From: Streptosporangium saharense
GTDB taxonomy: Bacteria; Actinomycetota; Actinomycetes; Streptosporangiales; Streptosporangiaceae
Assembly (NCBI RefSeq): GCF_014203715.1
Contig: NZ_JACHJP010000001.1
Location: 536,432 to 600,431 of the forward strand
Direction of reading: 5' to 3'
DNA: 64,000 bases
Both the position numbers and the translations under genes were made by a program. The notes beneath the pieces were generated by a model. That model worked only from the letters and a program-made list of their open reading frames with translations, did not search any database and was not told the DNA's origin. Below are positions 41,884 to 50,784 of this stretch, in pieces (the stretch's first letter is position 1; each line of letters begins with the position of its first letter).

Positions 41884-42936
41884 TTGGCACGTCGTGAACT
41901 GTCTGTCGGGATCATGAGAGGTGCGCGGACGGCCGCGCTCGCCGTCGGAGCCGTGGTCCTCGCCTTAACCGCGGCCTGCGGCGCGAGCGGTGGAAGCGCC
42001 GCCCCGTCCCAGGCCACCACTGACCCCTCGGCGGGAGCGGGAGGCGCGGGCGCCTTCCCGGTGACGATCCACCACGCCGCGGGAGACACCCGCATCGACA
42101 AGGCCCCGGCCCGGGTGGTCGCTCTCAGCACCGGCTGGGTGGACGCGACCCTGGAACTCGGCGTGGTCCCGGTCGCGGCCAACCGGTGGAGCACGACCGA
42201 GCCCGTCTTCGCCCCCTGGAACAAGGACCTGCTCAAGGCTCCCGAGACCGCCCCGATCAACACCGTCGCGGACATCTCCGTCGAGGAGATCGCCAAGCTG
42301 CGCCCTGACGTCATCTTCGGGTCCTACCAGGTCACCACGAACAAGAACCTCTACGCCGCTCTCAGCCGGATCGCCCCGACCATCGGCATCATCGGCGAGA
42401 ACAACCAGGACGGCTCCTGGCAGGAGATCCTGCGCACCGTCGGCAAGGTCCTGGGCAAGAGCGCCGAGGCCGAGGCCGCGGTGAGCAAGGGCGAGGCCCA
42501 GCTCACCGGAATCACGACCACCTACCCGGCCCTGAAGGGCAAGACGGTCGAGTACGTCGTCCTGCGTCAGCCGGGCACCGTCCAGGCGGGCGCCAAGGCG
42601 ACCGACCACCTGGTCAGGTTCTTCCAGGCCATGGGCCTCGAACCCGCCCCCGGCCTGGTGAAACTGGAGGAGAAGGGTGGCGAGACCGGCTTCCTCAGCT
42701 ACGAACAGCTCGACGCGCTCGACGGCGACCTGATGTTCGTCGGCGGCTTCAGCGACGAGGAGATGGCGACCTTCGAGAAGTCGGAGCTGTTCAAGAAGAT
42801 CCCGACCGTCCGCGACGGCACCTACCTGGTCCTGGACGCCGAGAAGATCGGCGCGATGCGCACCCCGACCGTGCGCAACATCCCCTACCTCATCGAGGCC
42901 ATGAAACCCGCGCTGGAGAAGGCCGGGAGCAAGTGA
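41884..42936 (+). CDS. Siderophore ABC transporter substrate-binding lipoprotein (system B)
   Basis: A TTG start at 41884 is preferred because GGGGAAGGA lies 7 bases upstream. In-frame ATG codons at 41851 and 41914 have no good site. The protein then has 350 residues with a lipoprotein signal ending in LTAACG. The mature part is FecB-like: RVVALSTGWVDATLELGVVPVAANRW, LRPDVIFGSYQ, and LGKSAEAEAAVSKGEAQLTGI. Codon 28 is a rare TTA (41965-41967). The gene is under an iron box and heads a binding protein-permease-permease operon. Confidence 0.9.
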   Translation: MARRELSVGIMRGARTAALAVGAVVLALTAACGASGGSAAPSQATTDPSAGAGGAGAFPVTIHHAAGDTRIDKAPARVVALSTGWVDATLELGVVPVAANRWSTTEPVFAPWNKDLLKAPETAPINTVADISVEEIAKLRPDVIFGSYQVTTNKNLYAALSRIAPTIGIIGENNQDGSWQEILRTVGKVLGKSAEAEAAVSKGEAQLTGITTTYPALKGKTVEYVVLRQPGTVQAGAKATDHLVRFFQAMGLEPAPGLVKLEEKGGETGFLSYEQLDALDGDLMFVGGFSDEEMATFEKSELFKKIPTVRDGTYLVLDAEKIGAMRTPTVRNIPYLIEAMKPALEKAGSK

Positions 42937-42949
42937 AGTCCGAGGTTCG

Positions 42950-43966
42950 GTGAGCCGGAACCACAGGGGCGGGGCGGCGTGGCGCGGCGCCGCCCTGCTG
43001 GTGGCACTGGTCCTCCTCGTCCTGGTGTGCGCGCTCAGCGTGGGGCTCGGGGCGATGGACATGTCACCGGCCAACGTCATCTCGGCGTTCCTTTCGCCCG
43101 ACGACTCCTACTCCACGCTCATCGTGACGTCCATGCGCGTGCCCAGGACGCTCGTCGGCCTGCTGGCCGGGGCGGCGCTCGGCGCCTCGGGGGCGCTCAT
43201 GCAGACCATGACCCGCAACCCGCTCGCCGACCCCGGGCTCCTCGGGGTCAACGCGGGCGCCGCGACCGCCGTGGTCTTCGCCGTCGCCTTCCTCGGGATG
43301 AGCAGTCTCAGCTCCTACGTGTGGTTCTCCTTCGCCGGGGCGCTGGCCATCTCGCTGCTGGTCTACGCGGTCAGCTCGACCGGGCGCGGCGGGGCCACCC
43401 CCGTACGGCTCGCCCTGGCGGGAACCGCCGTCGGCGTCGTGCTGACCTCGATCATCCAGGCCGTCCTGCTGGTCCAGCCGGTCACCTTCGAGCGCTACCG
43501 CTTCTGGGCCGTCGGCGCGCTGGCCGGGCGGGACCTGGCCGTCGTGTGGCAGGTGGTGCCCTTCATCGTCGCCGGCCTGGTGCTCGCGCTGTTCCTGGCG
43601 CCCTCGCTCAACGCCATGGCCCTAGGGGAGGACAGTGCCCGCGCCCTGGGTGTACGGCTCGGCCGCACCCGGGTGTTCGGGGCCATCGCGATCACGCTGC
43701 TGTGCGGCGGGGCCACGGCCGCGGCCGGACCCATCGGGTTCGTCGGCCTGGCCGTACCGCACATGGTGCGTTTCCTCACCGGCCCCGACCAGCGCTGGGT
43801 CATCCCCTACAGCATGGTCGTGGCCCCCATCCTGCTGCTGAGCGCCGACATCGCGGGCCGTCTCGTGGCCAGGCCGAGCGAGCTGGAGGTCGGCATCGTC
43901 ACGGCCTGCCTCGGGGCGCCGGTGTTCATGTGGCTCGTCCGCAGGCGGAAGGTCGCCAAACTGTGA
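42950..43966 (+). CDS. FecCD-family siderophore permease (system B, first subunit)
   Basis: The 338-residue membrane protein from GTG 42950, 13 bp after the binding protein, shows SMRVPRTLVGLLAGAALGASGALMQTMTRNPLADPGLLGVNAGAA (FecCD core, about 60-105) and GPIGFVGLAVPHMVRFLTGPDQRW (about 262-285). Its stop overlaps the next start by GTGA. It pairs with the following permease to form the importer channel. Confidence 0.94.
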   Translation: MSRNHRGGAAWRGAALLVALVLLVLVCALSVGLGAMDMSPANVISAFLSPDDSYSTLIVTSMRVPRTLVGLLAGAALGASGALMQTMTRNPLADPGLLGVNAGAATAVVFAVAFLGMSSLSSYVWFSFAGALAISLLVYAVSSTGRGGATPVRLALAGTAVGVVLTSIIQAVLLVQPVTFERYRFWAVGALAGRDLAVVWQVVPFIVAGLVLALFLAPSLNAMALGEDSARALGVRLGRTRVFGAIAITLLCGGATAAAGPIGFVGLAVPHMVRFLTGPDQRWVIPYSMVVAPILLLSADIAGRLVARPSELEVGIVTACLGAPVFMWLVRRRKVAKL

Positions 43967-45024
43967 AGGTCTCCTCGCGGCGGCAGCCGTACGGCAGGGC
44001 GGTCCGTCTGTTCGGCGACGGGCTGTCGGTGCGTCTCGGCGTCAGGTCGCTGGTCGTGTGCGCGCTCGTCACGGTGGCCGTCGCCCTCCTTGGGCTGACG
44101 GCGCTCTCGCTCGGCGACTACCCGATCCCGTTCGCCGACGTGATGGACATCCTGGCCGGGGGCGGCACCGGCGGTGACCGCTTCATCGTCGCCGACCTGC
44201 GCCTGCCGCGTGTCGTGTGCGCCCTGCTCATCGGGGCGGCCCTCGGCGTCGCGGGCGCCATCTTCCAGGGCCTGACCCGCAACCCGCTGGCCAGCCCCGA
44301 CGTCATCGGCTTCACCACCGGGGCGGCCACCGGGGGCATCCTGGCCATCGTGCTGTTCGCCGGGAACTCCTCCCAGGTCGCCGTGGGCGCGCTCGCGGGC
44401 GGCGGGCTCGTCTCGGTGATCGTCTACGTGATGTCGTTCCGGCGCGGCATCCAGGGCTACCGGCTGATCCTCATGGGCATCGGCATGACCTCGATCCTGG
44501 TCTCCGTCAACAGCTTCATCCTGACCAGGGCCGAGTTCGAGACCGCCGCCAACGCCCAGCGGTGGCTGATCGGCTCGCTGAACGGCTCCGCCTGGGGCGA
44601 CGTCACGGTCCTGGTCGGCGCGCTGGCCGTCCTGCTGCCCGCCGCGATCCTGATGGGCGACCGGCTGCGGCTGCTCGAACTCGGCGACGAGCACGCGCTC
44701 AGCCTGGGCCTGACGGTCGAGCGTTCACGGTTCGCGCTGGTGCTGGTCTCGGTAGCGCTGACCGCGCTGGCCACCGCGGTCGCCGGGCCCATCGCCTTCG
44801 TCGCACTGGCCGCGCCGCAGCTCGCCGGACGGCTGACCGGCGCGAGCGGGACGGGCCTGGTGGCCTCGGCGCTGCTCGGTTCGCTGCTGCTGGTGGCGGC
44901 CGACCTGGCGGCCCAGCGGGTGATCCCCGGGGTGCAGCTTCCGGTGGGCATCCTGACCGGCGTCATCGGCGGCCTCTACCTCCTGGTCCTCCTGACCGCT
45001 CAGTGGCGGGCCAATCACGGGTGA
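43963..45024 (+). CDS. FecCD-family siderophore permease (system B, second subunit)
   Basis: From GTG 43963, overlapping the preceding stop, the protein has 353 residues. ADLRLPRVVCALLIGAALGVAGAIFQGLTRNPLASPDVIGFTTGAA and GPIAFVALAAPQLAGRLTGASG are the expected FecCD segments. No ATPase gene follows; the next gene is an alpha/beta hydrolase. The importer therefore needs an ATPase from elsewhere, the nearest being at 37969. Confidence 0.94.
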   Translation: MKVSSRRQPYGRAVRLFGDGLSVRLGVRSLVVCALVTVAVALLGLTALSLGDYPIPFADVMDILAGGGTGGDRFIVADLRLPRVVCALLIGAALGVAGAIFQGLTRNPLASPDVIGFTTGAATGGILAIVLFAGNSSQVAVGALAGGGLVSVIVYVMSFRRGIQGYRLILMGIGMTSILVSVNSFILTRAEFETAANAQRWLIGSLNGSAWGDVTVLVGALAVLLPAAILMGDRLRLLELGDEHALSLGLTVERSRFALVLVSVALTALATAVAGPIAFVALAAPQLAGRLTGASGTGLVASALLGSLLLVAADLAAQRVIPGVQLPVGILTGVIGGLYLLVLLTAQWRANHG

Positions 45025-45051
45025 GCCCGCTTTGTTCGCTATATTTAGAAA

Positions 45052-45849
45052 ATGGTGAATATGGCTGACGTGTTCCCCTTCCAGGGCTGCGACCTGCGCT
45101 ACGGCGACACCGGGGGTGACGGCACGCCACTGGTGTTCTCGCACGGCGCCGGGGCCGACCACGTGATGTTCGACGCGCAACGGGAGCACCTGCGCGCCCA
45201 GGGACACCGCGTCATCACCTGGGACATGCGCGGCCACGGCCTCTCGCGTCCGGCCGGTGCCCCGTTCACCGCCGAGCAGGCGGTCGCCGACCTGCGTGCG
45301 CTGGTCGAGCACCTGGGGCTGGACCGGCCGGTGCTCGTCGGGCAGTCCCTCGGCGGCAACCTCAGCCAGGCCGTCGTCCGGCGATATCCAGGTCTCGCCC
45401 GGGGCCTGGTCGTCATCGGCGCGACGTGGAACACGGCGCCGCTGTCCCTGCGGGAACGCCTGCTCGTGAAGGCCGCCGCGCCGATGCTGGCGACGATCCC
45501 GGCCGGGTCCCTTCCCCGGGTGATGGCCGACGCCTCCGCGGTCACCCCCGAGGCGCGGGCGGACGCCCGGCGGGCCTTCGGGCAACTGTCGAAGAAGGAG
45601 TTCGTCGAGGTGTGGCGGGCGACCGTCGGGTTCCTCTCCCCGGACCCCGGCTACCGCACCCCGGTGCCGCTGTGCCTGATCCGCGGCGAGCGGGACGGCA
45701 CCGGCAACATCGCCTCGGCCATGCCCCGCTGGGCCGAGACCGAGGGCGTGAAGGAGATCGTCATCCCCGGCGCCGGTCACATCGCGAACCAGGACAATCC
45801 CCGGGCGGTCAACGAGGCTATCGACGCGTTCCTGCGGGAGCGGGTGTGA
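45052..45849 (+). CDS. Alpha/beta hydrolase
   Basis: The 265-residue protein has HGxG-type FSHGAGADHVMF near residue 30, the nucleophile elbow VGQSLGGNLSQA with Ser near residue 99, and a late catalytic His in PGAGHIANQDNP near residue 243. It is coupled by GTGA to a MarR/GbsR-type regulator. A possible -10 element, TATATT (45040-45045), lies only 7 bp before ATG 45052, so the message may be leaderless; no ribosome site is visible. Despite its place next to importer B it shows no siderophore-esterase feature, and the substrate is unknown. Confidence 0.85.
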   Translation: MVNMADVFPFQGCDLRYGDTGGDGTPLVFSHGAGADHVMFDAQREHLRAQGHRVITWDMRGHGLSRPAGAPFTAEQAVADLRALVEHLGLDRPVLVGQSLGGNLSQAVVRRYPGLARGLVVIGATWNTAPLSLRERLLVKAAAPMLATIPAGSLPRVMADASAVTPEARADARRAFGQLSKKEFVEVWRATVGFLSPDPGYRTPVPLCLIRGERDGTGNIASAMPRWAETEGVKEIVIPGAGHIANQDNPRAVNEAIDAFLRERV

Positions 45850-46337
45850 CGGCGGACAGGCGACAGGCGTTCGTCACCTCGGTCGGCGACCTGCTGGCCT
45901 CGTGGAACCTCCCGCACGCGACGGGACGCGTCTACGGGCTGCTGCTCCTCGGCGAGGAACCGGTCTCCCTCGACACGATCGCCGCCGAACTCGGGCTGAG
46001 CAAGGGCGCGGTGAGCACCGCCGTACGGCAACTGGACTCCTGGGGACTGGCCAGAGTGATCCCGCAGCCCGGCAGCAGACGGCTCCTGGTCGAGGCCACC
46101 GGGGGCATCGAGGCGCTCCTTGAGGCCAGCCAGGCACGGGCCAGGACGCTGATCGCCGCCCTGGGCGAGGGCGAGGACCTGGTCGGCCCCGGCCCGGCGC
46201 GGGAGCGGCTCCACGATGTGATCGGGTTGTTCGCCGGATATGTCGAGGTGGGCAGCGAACTGCTCGCCAGCCACCGGCGCCGCCGGACCGGCCCTGACCC
46301 CGCTCCTCCGTCCGGTACGGCTGGCACCGCGCCCTGA
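45846..46337 (+). CDS. MarR/GbsR-type HTH regulator
   Basis: The 163-residue protein from GTG 45846 overlaps the hydrolase stop by 4 bp. ATGRVYGLLLLGEEPVSLDTIAAELGLSKGAVSTAVRQLDSWGLARVI (about 24-72) is a GbsR/MarR winged helix. The C-terminal helix (LLEASQARARTLIAALGEG) would dimerise. It probably controls its own operon with the hydrolase. Confidence 0.85.
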   Translation: MTADRRQAFVTSVGDLLASWNLPHATGRVYGLLLLGEEPVSLDTIAAELGLSKGAVSTAVRQLDSWGLARVIPQPGSRRLLVEATGGIEALLEASQARARTLIAALGEGEDLVGPGPARERLHDVIGLFAGYVEVGSELLASHRRRRTGPDPAPPSGTAGTAP

Positions 46338-46351
46338 CGGCGTGGAGGCCG

Positions 46352-46987
46352 TCACGATGGCCGTGCGCGCACCGCGTAGTCGGCCAGGGACGGTTCCAGC
46401 AGGTCGAAGGCCAGGCGGGAGCTCTCGGCCACGACGGCGGCGATCTCCTTGTGGTCCCTGCCCGCCGCCGTCAGCTCCATGACCTGCTGGAACAGGGCGC
46501 GGTGGGTGGCGGCGAGCAGGGCGGCCACGGCCCGGGGCGTGAAGTCGCCGGGAGCGGCGGCCTCGGCGGTGAGCGCTTGGGCGAGGGCGTCCTCGCGTTG
46601 TTCGTACAGGTCGCGGAGCCGCGCGGTGAGGGTGGGGCTGTCGGCGATCATGCGGGCGAACCTGGGGCTGGAGAAGCCGAGCAGGGCGTCCCGCCGTTCG
46701 AGCGCGGCCAGGAACTCACGGCGCAGGGCGGCCAGCGCCGACTCACCCGGCTCGCGGTCGGCGACGGTGCGCGCCAGCCCGGCCACGAAGACCTCGTGCA
46801 CGTCGAGAGCCAGGTCTTCCTTGCGCGGAAAGTAGTTGGTGACGGTCATCTTGGCCACCTGGGCGGCGGCCGCGATCTCGGCGATGGTCACCGCCTCGAA
46901 GCCGCGATCGAGGAACAGCCGGGTCGCGGTGTCGGAGATGGCCTGGCGGGTCTGCCGCTTCTTGTGCTCGCGGAGGTGGGCGGACAT
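46352..46987 (-). CDS. TetR-family transcriptional regulator
   Basis: The 211-residue protein starts MSAHLREHKKRQTRQAISDTATRLFLDRGFEAVTI. The HTH is at about residues 10-58 (IAEIAAAAQVAKMTVTNYFPRKEDL). ATG 46987 is chosen with GGAAGGA upstream; an ATG three codons earlier is possible. A perfect inverted repeat lies between it and the divergent amidase gene. It is likely an autorepressor and may control the amidase. Confidence 0.9.
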   Translation of the reverse strand: MSAHLREHKKRQTRQAISDTATRLFLDRGFEAVTIAEIAAAAQVAKMTVTNYFPRKEDLALDVHEVFVAGLARTVADREPGESALAALRREFLAALERRDALLGFSSPRFARMIADSPTLTARLRDLYEQREDALAQALTAEAAAPGDFTPRAVAALLAATHRALFQQVMELTAAGRDHKEIAAVVAESSRLAFDLLEPSLADYAVRARPS

Positions 46988-47035
46988 GGCCTCCATCCTT
47001 CCATGGGTCCGACCTCGGAACAGGTTTGACACATC

Positions 47036-47052
47036 TTTATGTCGAACATAAA
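47036..47052. promoter_or_regulatory. TetR operator between TetR and amidase genes
   Basis: TTTATGT-CGA-ACATAAA (7-bp arms) sits in a locally AT-rich patch, 49 bp from the TetR start and 30 bp from the amidase start. Its symmetry and position fit a TetR operator. Confidence 0.8.
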
Positions 47053-47081
47053 TTTGGGTGCGACCAACCGAAGGGGGAGGC

Positions 47082-47978
47082 ATGAACCCGCGCATCACGC
47101 CTGAACGACCGCTGCGACTGATGAGTGTGCACGCCCACCCCGACGACGAGTCGAGCAAGGGCGCCGCGACGCTGGCCAAGTACGCCGCCGAGGGCGTGGA
47201 CGTGCTGGTGGTCACCTGCACCGGGGGTGAGCGGGGCGACGTGCTCAACCCCGCCATGGACCGGCCCGGCGTGCGCGAGAACCTGCCGGAGATCCGCCGG
47301 GCGGAGATGGCCGCCGCCCGGGAGATCCTCGGTGTACGGCACCGCTTCCTCGGCTTCGTCGACTCCGGGCTGCCCGCGAACGGCGAACCGCTGCCCGAGG
47401 GCTGCTTCGCCCGCACCCCGCTGGATGAGGCGGCCGGTCGGCTGGCGGCGCTGATCCGTGAGTTCCGCCCGCACGTCGTCGTCACCTACGACGAGACCGG
47501 GGGCTACCCGCACCCCGACCACGTCAGGACCCACGAGGTGACGGTCGCCGCCTTCGACGCGGCCGGTGACGGCGGCTTTTCTCCCGAGTCGGGCGAGCCC
47601 TGGCGGCCCGCCAAGCTGTACTACCAGGGCGCCCTGTCCAGGGCGTGGTTCCAGGCGATGCACGACGCCATGACCGGACGCGGCCTCGACTCCGGCATGG
47701 GCGCCGTCCTGGCCGAGCTGCCCACGGACGACGCCGCGCCGGAGTGCACGACGCGCGTGCCCTGCGCGGAGTACTTCGAGGTCAGGGACCGCGCGCTGCT
47801 GGCCCACGCCACCCAGGTCGATCCGCACAGCGGGTTCATGCTGCACGACCGGGACGTCGAACGCGAGGTCTGGCCAACGGAGGACTACCACCTGGCCCGC
47901 TCCCACGTCGAGATCACACTCCCGGAGGACGACCTGTTCACCGGCCTCCGGCGCCGCGGCGCCGTACCGGATCGGTGA
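47082..47978 (+). CDS. mca: Mycothiol S-conjugate amidase (Mca-like)
   Basis: The 298-residue protein from ATG 47082 (GGGGGAGG site) is a LmbE/PIG-L zinc hydrolase. MSVHAHPDDESSKGAATLAKYAAEGV carries the His/Asp-Asp zinc motif, and TGGERGDVLNPAMDRPGVRENLPEIRRAEMAAAREILGV and YDETGGYPHPDHVRTHEV are Mca/MshB features. Length near 300 and the late HATQVDPHSGFM favour Mca over MshB. Mca cleaves mycothiol adducts of toxins or antibiotics to release mercapturates. Mycothiol is confined to actinobacteria. Confidence 0.88.
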   Translation: MNPRITPERPLRLMSVHAHPDDESSKGAATLAKYAAEGVDVLVVTCTGGERGDVLNPAMDRPGVRENLPEIRRAEMAAAREILGVRHRFLGFVDSGLPANGEPLPEGCFARTPLDEAAGRLAALIREFRPHVVVTYDETGGYPHPDHVRTHEVTVAAFDAAGDGGFSPESGEPWRPAKLYYQGALSRAWFQAMHDAMTGRGLDSGMGAVLAELPTDDAAPECTTRVPCAEYFEVRDRALLAHATQVDPHSGFMLHDRDVEREVWPTEDYHLARSHVEITLPEDDLFTGLRRRGAVPDR

Positions 47979-48060
47979 CCGTGGCCGGGAGCGTGCGGGT
48001 TGTCTGGGGAGAACCACGAAGGGGCGCATCATCTTGTGGTCCTCGTGGAGGCGTGGCCGT
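47979..48060 (-). pseudogene. Remnant of a multicopper-oxidase 3' end
   Basis: On the minus strand this stretch still reads HEDHKMMRPFVVLPRQ, the last copper site and tail of the oxidase at 50785-52749. A 35-bp segment (48013-48047) is identical to 50840-50874 in the intact gene, with weaker similarity on both sides through the stop region. The rest of the gene is absent. The 234 bp between the amidase stop and the endonuclease stop contain only this scar and a 9-bp inverted repeat (CTCAAAACG, 48076-48084 and 48121-48129). Confidence 0.75.
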
Positions 48061-48212
48061 TTCTGGTGCCTGGAACTCAAAACGTCTTTTCCAGGCTCCC
48101 GACACGGCCGAGGGAACGACCGTTTTGAGAACTGGCCGCCATGGTTCCGGCTTCACCGGCGCGGTTCACCTCATACCCCTTGAACCAGGAATCGGTTTCA
48201 AGGGGGCGTGCC

Positions 48213-48935
48213 CTATGGTCGAGGAATGCCAAGCTCTTTCAGATAGGTGATCCTGGCGACGATCGCGGCCGCGAAGTGCTTCCAATCGAGACTCTCGACC
48301 AACTCGACGGGGCGGGGGTCGTCCGCGGACGATGTTATGTAGCAGACGGCGTCGTAGAGCCCTTCTGACATGAGACGTTCACAGAAAATTGAAAATCGGC
48401 GCTGATACGAGGCCCCCTGCCAGACGTCCTCTACCGCGAACTTCCCGTTGGCAGTTCGTACCGGTGAGCGTGAGCCAGGCGCGTCCTGCATGATGAAGAA
48501 ATAGCCCAACCAGGGCTTCTCGCCCGGGAAGAGACCGGCCAGAGCCGCGCGCCTGAGGTCCACGGCACTACCCAAGGCCTCTTCGACACGATTGTTGTAG
48601 TTGTTTCCGAAGGAGGGCCCGCCCAAGGCCTTGAGTTCGAAAGCGGCAACCAGGGTGTCGCCGTGTGCGACCACCACATCCCACTTTTTCTGTGGACGGT
48701 AATATCCCGGAAGCTCGAGGCCGGTTGATACGCGGATGTCATCCGGGCCGTACCCGGCTTCGAGAAAGAACTTCGCCAGCAGGGCCGCGATCTCGTCGAA
48801 GTGCTTGCCGCCCCGCACGTCCCCCGCGGTTCCAGCGCCAACTGCCCCCTTGATCGCTGACATCTCTCGCTGTGTCTGCTTGGCTCCCCAATACGCTGCG
48901 AGCGCATCCTCGAAGTCTTGGCGGGTGACGGTCAA
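48213..48935 (-). CDS. Type II restriction endonuclease, PaeR7I/XhoI family
   Basis: The 240-residue protein shows KKWDVVVAHGDTLVAAFELKALGGPSFGNNYNNRVEEALGSAVDLRRA (about 85-130). This is a PD-(D/E)XK-like core, with the Asp in WDVVV and ELK, followed by the GPSFGNN.NNR.EEALG stretch characteristic of PaeR7I-type enzymes. That family cuts CTCGAG. The start appears to be TTG 48935, with GGGG 5 bases upstream, 15 bp after the methyltransferase stop. Lower G+C than the surroundings and the flanking oxidase-gene scar suggest horizontal gain. Confidence 0.85.
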   Translation of the reverse strand: MTVTRQDFEDALAAYWGAKQTQREMSAIKGAVGAGTAGDVRGGKHFDEIAALLAKFFLEAGYGPDDIRVSTGLELPGYYRPQKKWDVVVAHGDTLVAAFELKALGGPSFGNNYNNRVEEALGSAVDLRRAALAGLFPGEKPWLGYFFIMQDAPGSRSPVRTANGKFAVEDVWQGASYQRRFSIFCERLMSEGLYDAVCYITSSADDPRPVELVESLDWKHFAAAIVARITYLKELGIPRP

Positions 48936-48950
48936 ATGTGCCCCTGGTCG

Positions 48951-50627
48951 CTAATCCGGCAACTCCTCAAGCCCGTAGGCTCGGAGCGCGGCCTCCGTTG
49001 CGGCCTGCACGTCACGTCGATCGAAGGCGTCGGCCAGCGCTGTGCGCAACTCTTCACTCATCTCCGCCGGATCGGGGACGCGGATCTTCCGAAGATACTG
49101 AGCTTGGAACCTGAGGGTTCCGCCGCGCATCTTCACCGCGTACGCCTCCACGAAGGCTCCGGCGACCTTGGACAGGAGCAGGCCGCCAAGCACGCGCATG
49201 TCCCATGAGTTCGACACGATGTAGTACAGGTTGTGGTGAGGATACATCCCACCGCGATCAAGAACAGGATGGATGGCTGACTTCATGTCAGGGAAGAGAA
49301 GTTTCTCTTTCGCGACCAGCTTGTGGTCGACCTTGTCGATGGTCTTGTACCAGCGCTCAGGTTGCTTCACCGCCACATAGCGCTTGCGGAGATCGCCCGC
49401 GTGCTTGGCGAAGTAGGCTGACAAGCGCGGGTACCGGGAGAGGTTCACGAGTTCGCCGTAGGCTCCCCATGGATTGACCAGGTATGCGCCACCCCAATCG
49501 AGTGTGCCGCTGGTCGTGTCACGCACCATGGCGAGCGGGAGAAGGCGATCGCCTTCGACGAGATCCTTCTCGTAGGTGATGAAGACCTTGTCCGCTCCGG
49601 TGGCAACGCCGATGCCCACCCGTGTGCCTGTGGTCTCGTCCTCCAGGAGGCGGAAGCGGTCGCTGAGGTCCTCCAGCATGGCAAGGCGTGCGGGGGAGGC
49701 GGCAGGCCAAGAGTCCTCATTCGGGAACCAGTGCGGGAGACGAGCCGCGTGATAAGTCTCGTGACCTGCTTGGAACTGCCTGCCCTTGGCCCATGCCACG
49801 AAGTCCGCCGCTTCGCGAGCTCCGAAACCCTGGGTGGTGTCCGCGGCGATGGCAGGACCCTGTGAGGCGTTTCGAATGATGGTAATCGCGGGGTATGCGG
49901 ACACAGGCTCTTGGAAGGCGTCCACGTCGTGCATGCTGAGGACGACTTCCACGCTGTAGCGTCGCGTCACAAGCTGCCGAAGCTTCTGTCCGTATTGATT
50001 GCGCATCCAGCGATCCGCGCAGATGAACCCCAGCCGCCCTCCCGGCTTCAGACTACGCAGCCCGATCTCGTAGAAGCCGACGTATACATCCGCCCTTCCG
50101 CTCATGGATGGGCACGCGGTGCGGTATGCGGCCATACGAGCGGCCGGCACGTCTTCGAGCCGGATGTATGGAGGATTCCCAACGACGAAGTCAGCAGGTC
50201 GCCCGGTATGTAGCGGCTGAAGGAGGTAGTCGCCCTGATTGACCCAAACGCGGACGACCTTCTCGACATCGGCTGACTCCCAGCCATCGGCAACAAGCTG
50301 ACCGATCAGCAACTCGCGGCTCTGCCGTACGTTCGGGCCGAGAAGGTCAAATGCCTTCACAGCGTTGATCGCCTCGGAGAGAGAACGCCCGTGAGCACGG
50401 CAGGAGGCGCTGAGCCGCTCAACGATCGGACCGAGAAATGCCCCGACACCGCAGGCGGGCTCCACGATCCGCATCTCGGCGAGGTCCTGATCAGCCGTGT
50501 AGCCAACCAGATCAAGGATGGTCTCGACCACCCAGGGTCGTGTGAAGACCTCACCGTGCTGGACCGCTTCCGCCAGAGCGGGGGACAGGGGCATGGTGTC
50601 CGGAAGGAGAAGCTCTTGAGTCGCCAC
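48951..50627 (-). CDS. Type II N6-adenine DNA methyltransferase, partner of the PaeR7I-like enzyme
   Basis: The 558-residue protein from GTG 50627 carries SAM motif I in IVEPACGVGAFLGPIVERL (about residues 55-73) and the adenine-methylation motif VVGNPPYIRLEDV near residue 150. SLKPGGRLGFICADRWMRNQYGQKLR is typical of gamma-class/Eco57I-like enzymes. The C-terminal half would hold target recognition. It protects the host from the endonuclease encoded immediately downstream. The GTG lacks a strong ribosome site; ATG 50594 is an alternative start. Confidence 0.85.
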   Translation of the reverse strand: MATQELLLPDTMPLSPALAEAVQHGEVFTRPWVVETILDLVGYTADQDLAEMRIVEPACGVGAFLGPIVERLSASCRAHGRSLSEAINAVKAFDLLGPNVRQSRELLIGQLVADGWESADVEKVVRVWVNQGDYLLQPLHTGRPADFVVGNPPYIRLEDVPAARMAAYRTACPSMSGRADVYVGFYEIGLRSLKPGGRLGFICADRWMRNQYGQKLRQLVTRRYSVEVVLSMHDVDAFQEPVSAYPAITIIRNASQGPAIAADTTQGFGAREAADFVAWAKGRQFQAGHETYHAARLPHWFPNEDSWPAASPARLAMLEDLSDRFRLLEDETTGTRVGIGVATGADKVFITYEKDLVEGDRLLPLAMVRDTTSGTLDWGGAYLVNPWGAYGELVNLSRYPRLSAYFAKHAGDLRKRYVAVKQPERWYKTIDKVDHKLVAKEKLLFPDMKSAIHPVLDRGGMYPHHNLYYIVSNSWDMRVLGGLLLSKVAGAFVEAYAVKMRGGTLRFQAQYLRKIRVPDPAEMSEELRTALADAFDRRDVQAATEAALRAYGLEELPD

Positions 50628-50784
50628 GGGGCGACCATACCCACTGGTTGACCGCTGTGCGGGAGCGTCGCGTCGGCCTGTGGACAAAGTCGGCCGTGCC
50701 ACAGGGAGGTTGCCGCGCCGCTTTCCGTGATCGGTCCTTGTGCTTCCCCCGCTCGGGGATCAACGCGGGCCTACCGGGTGGCCC

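Noticed and set aside
47037-48080. A 347-codon minus-strand frame opposite the amidase gene
   Set aside because: Only its first residues (HEDHKMMRPFVVLP) are meaningful, and they come from the multicopper-oxidase scar. The rest is the shadow of the Mca-like gene.
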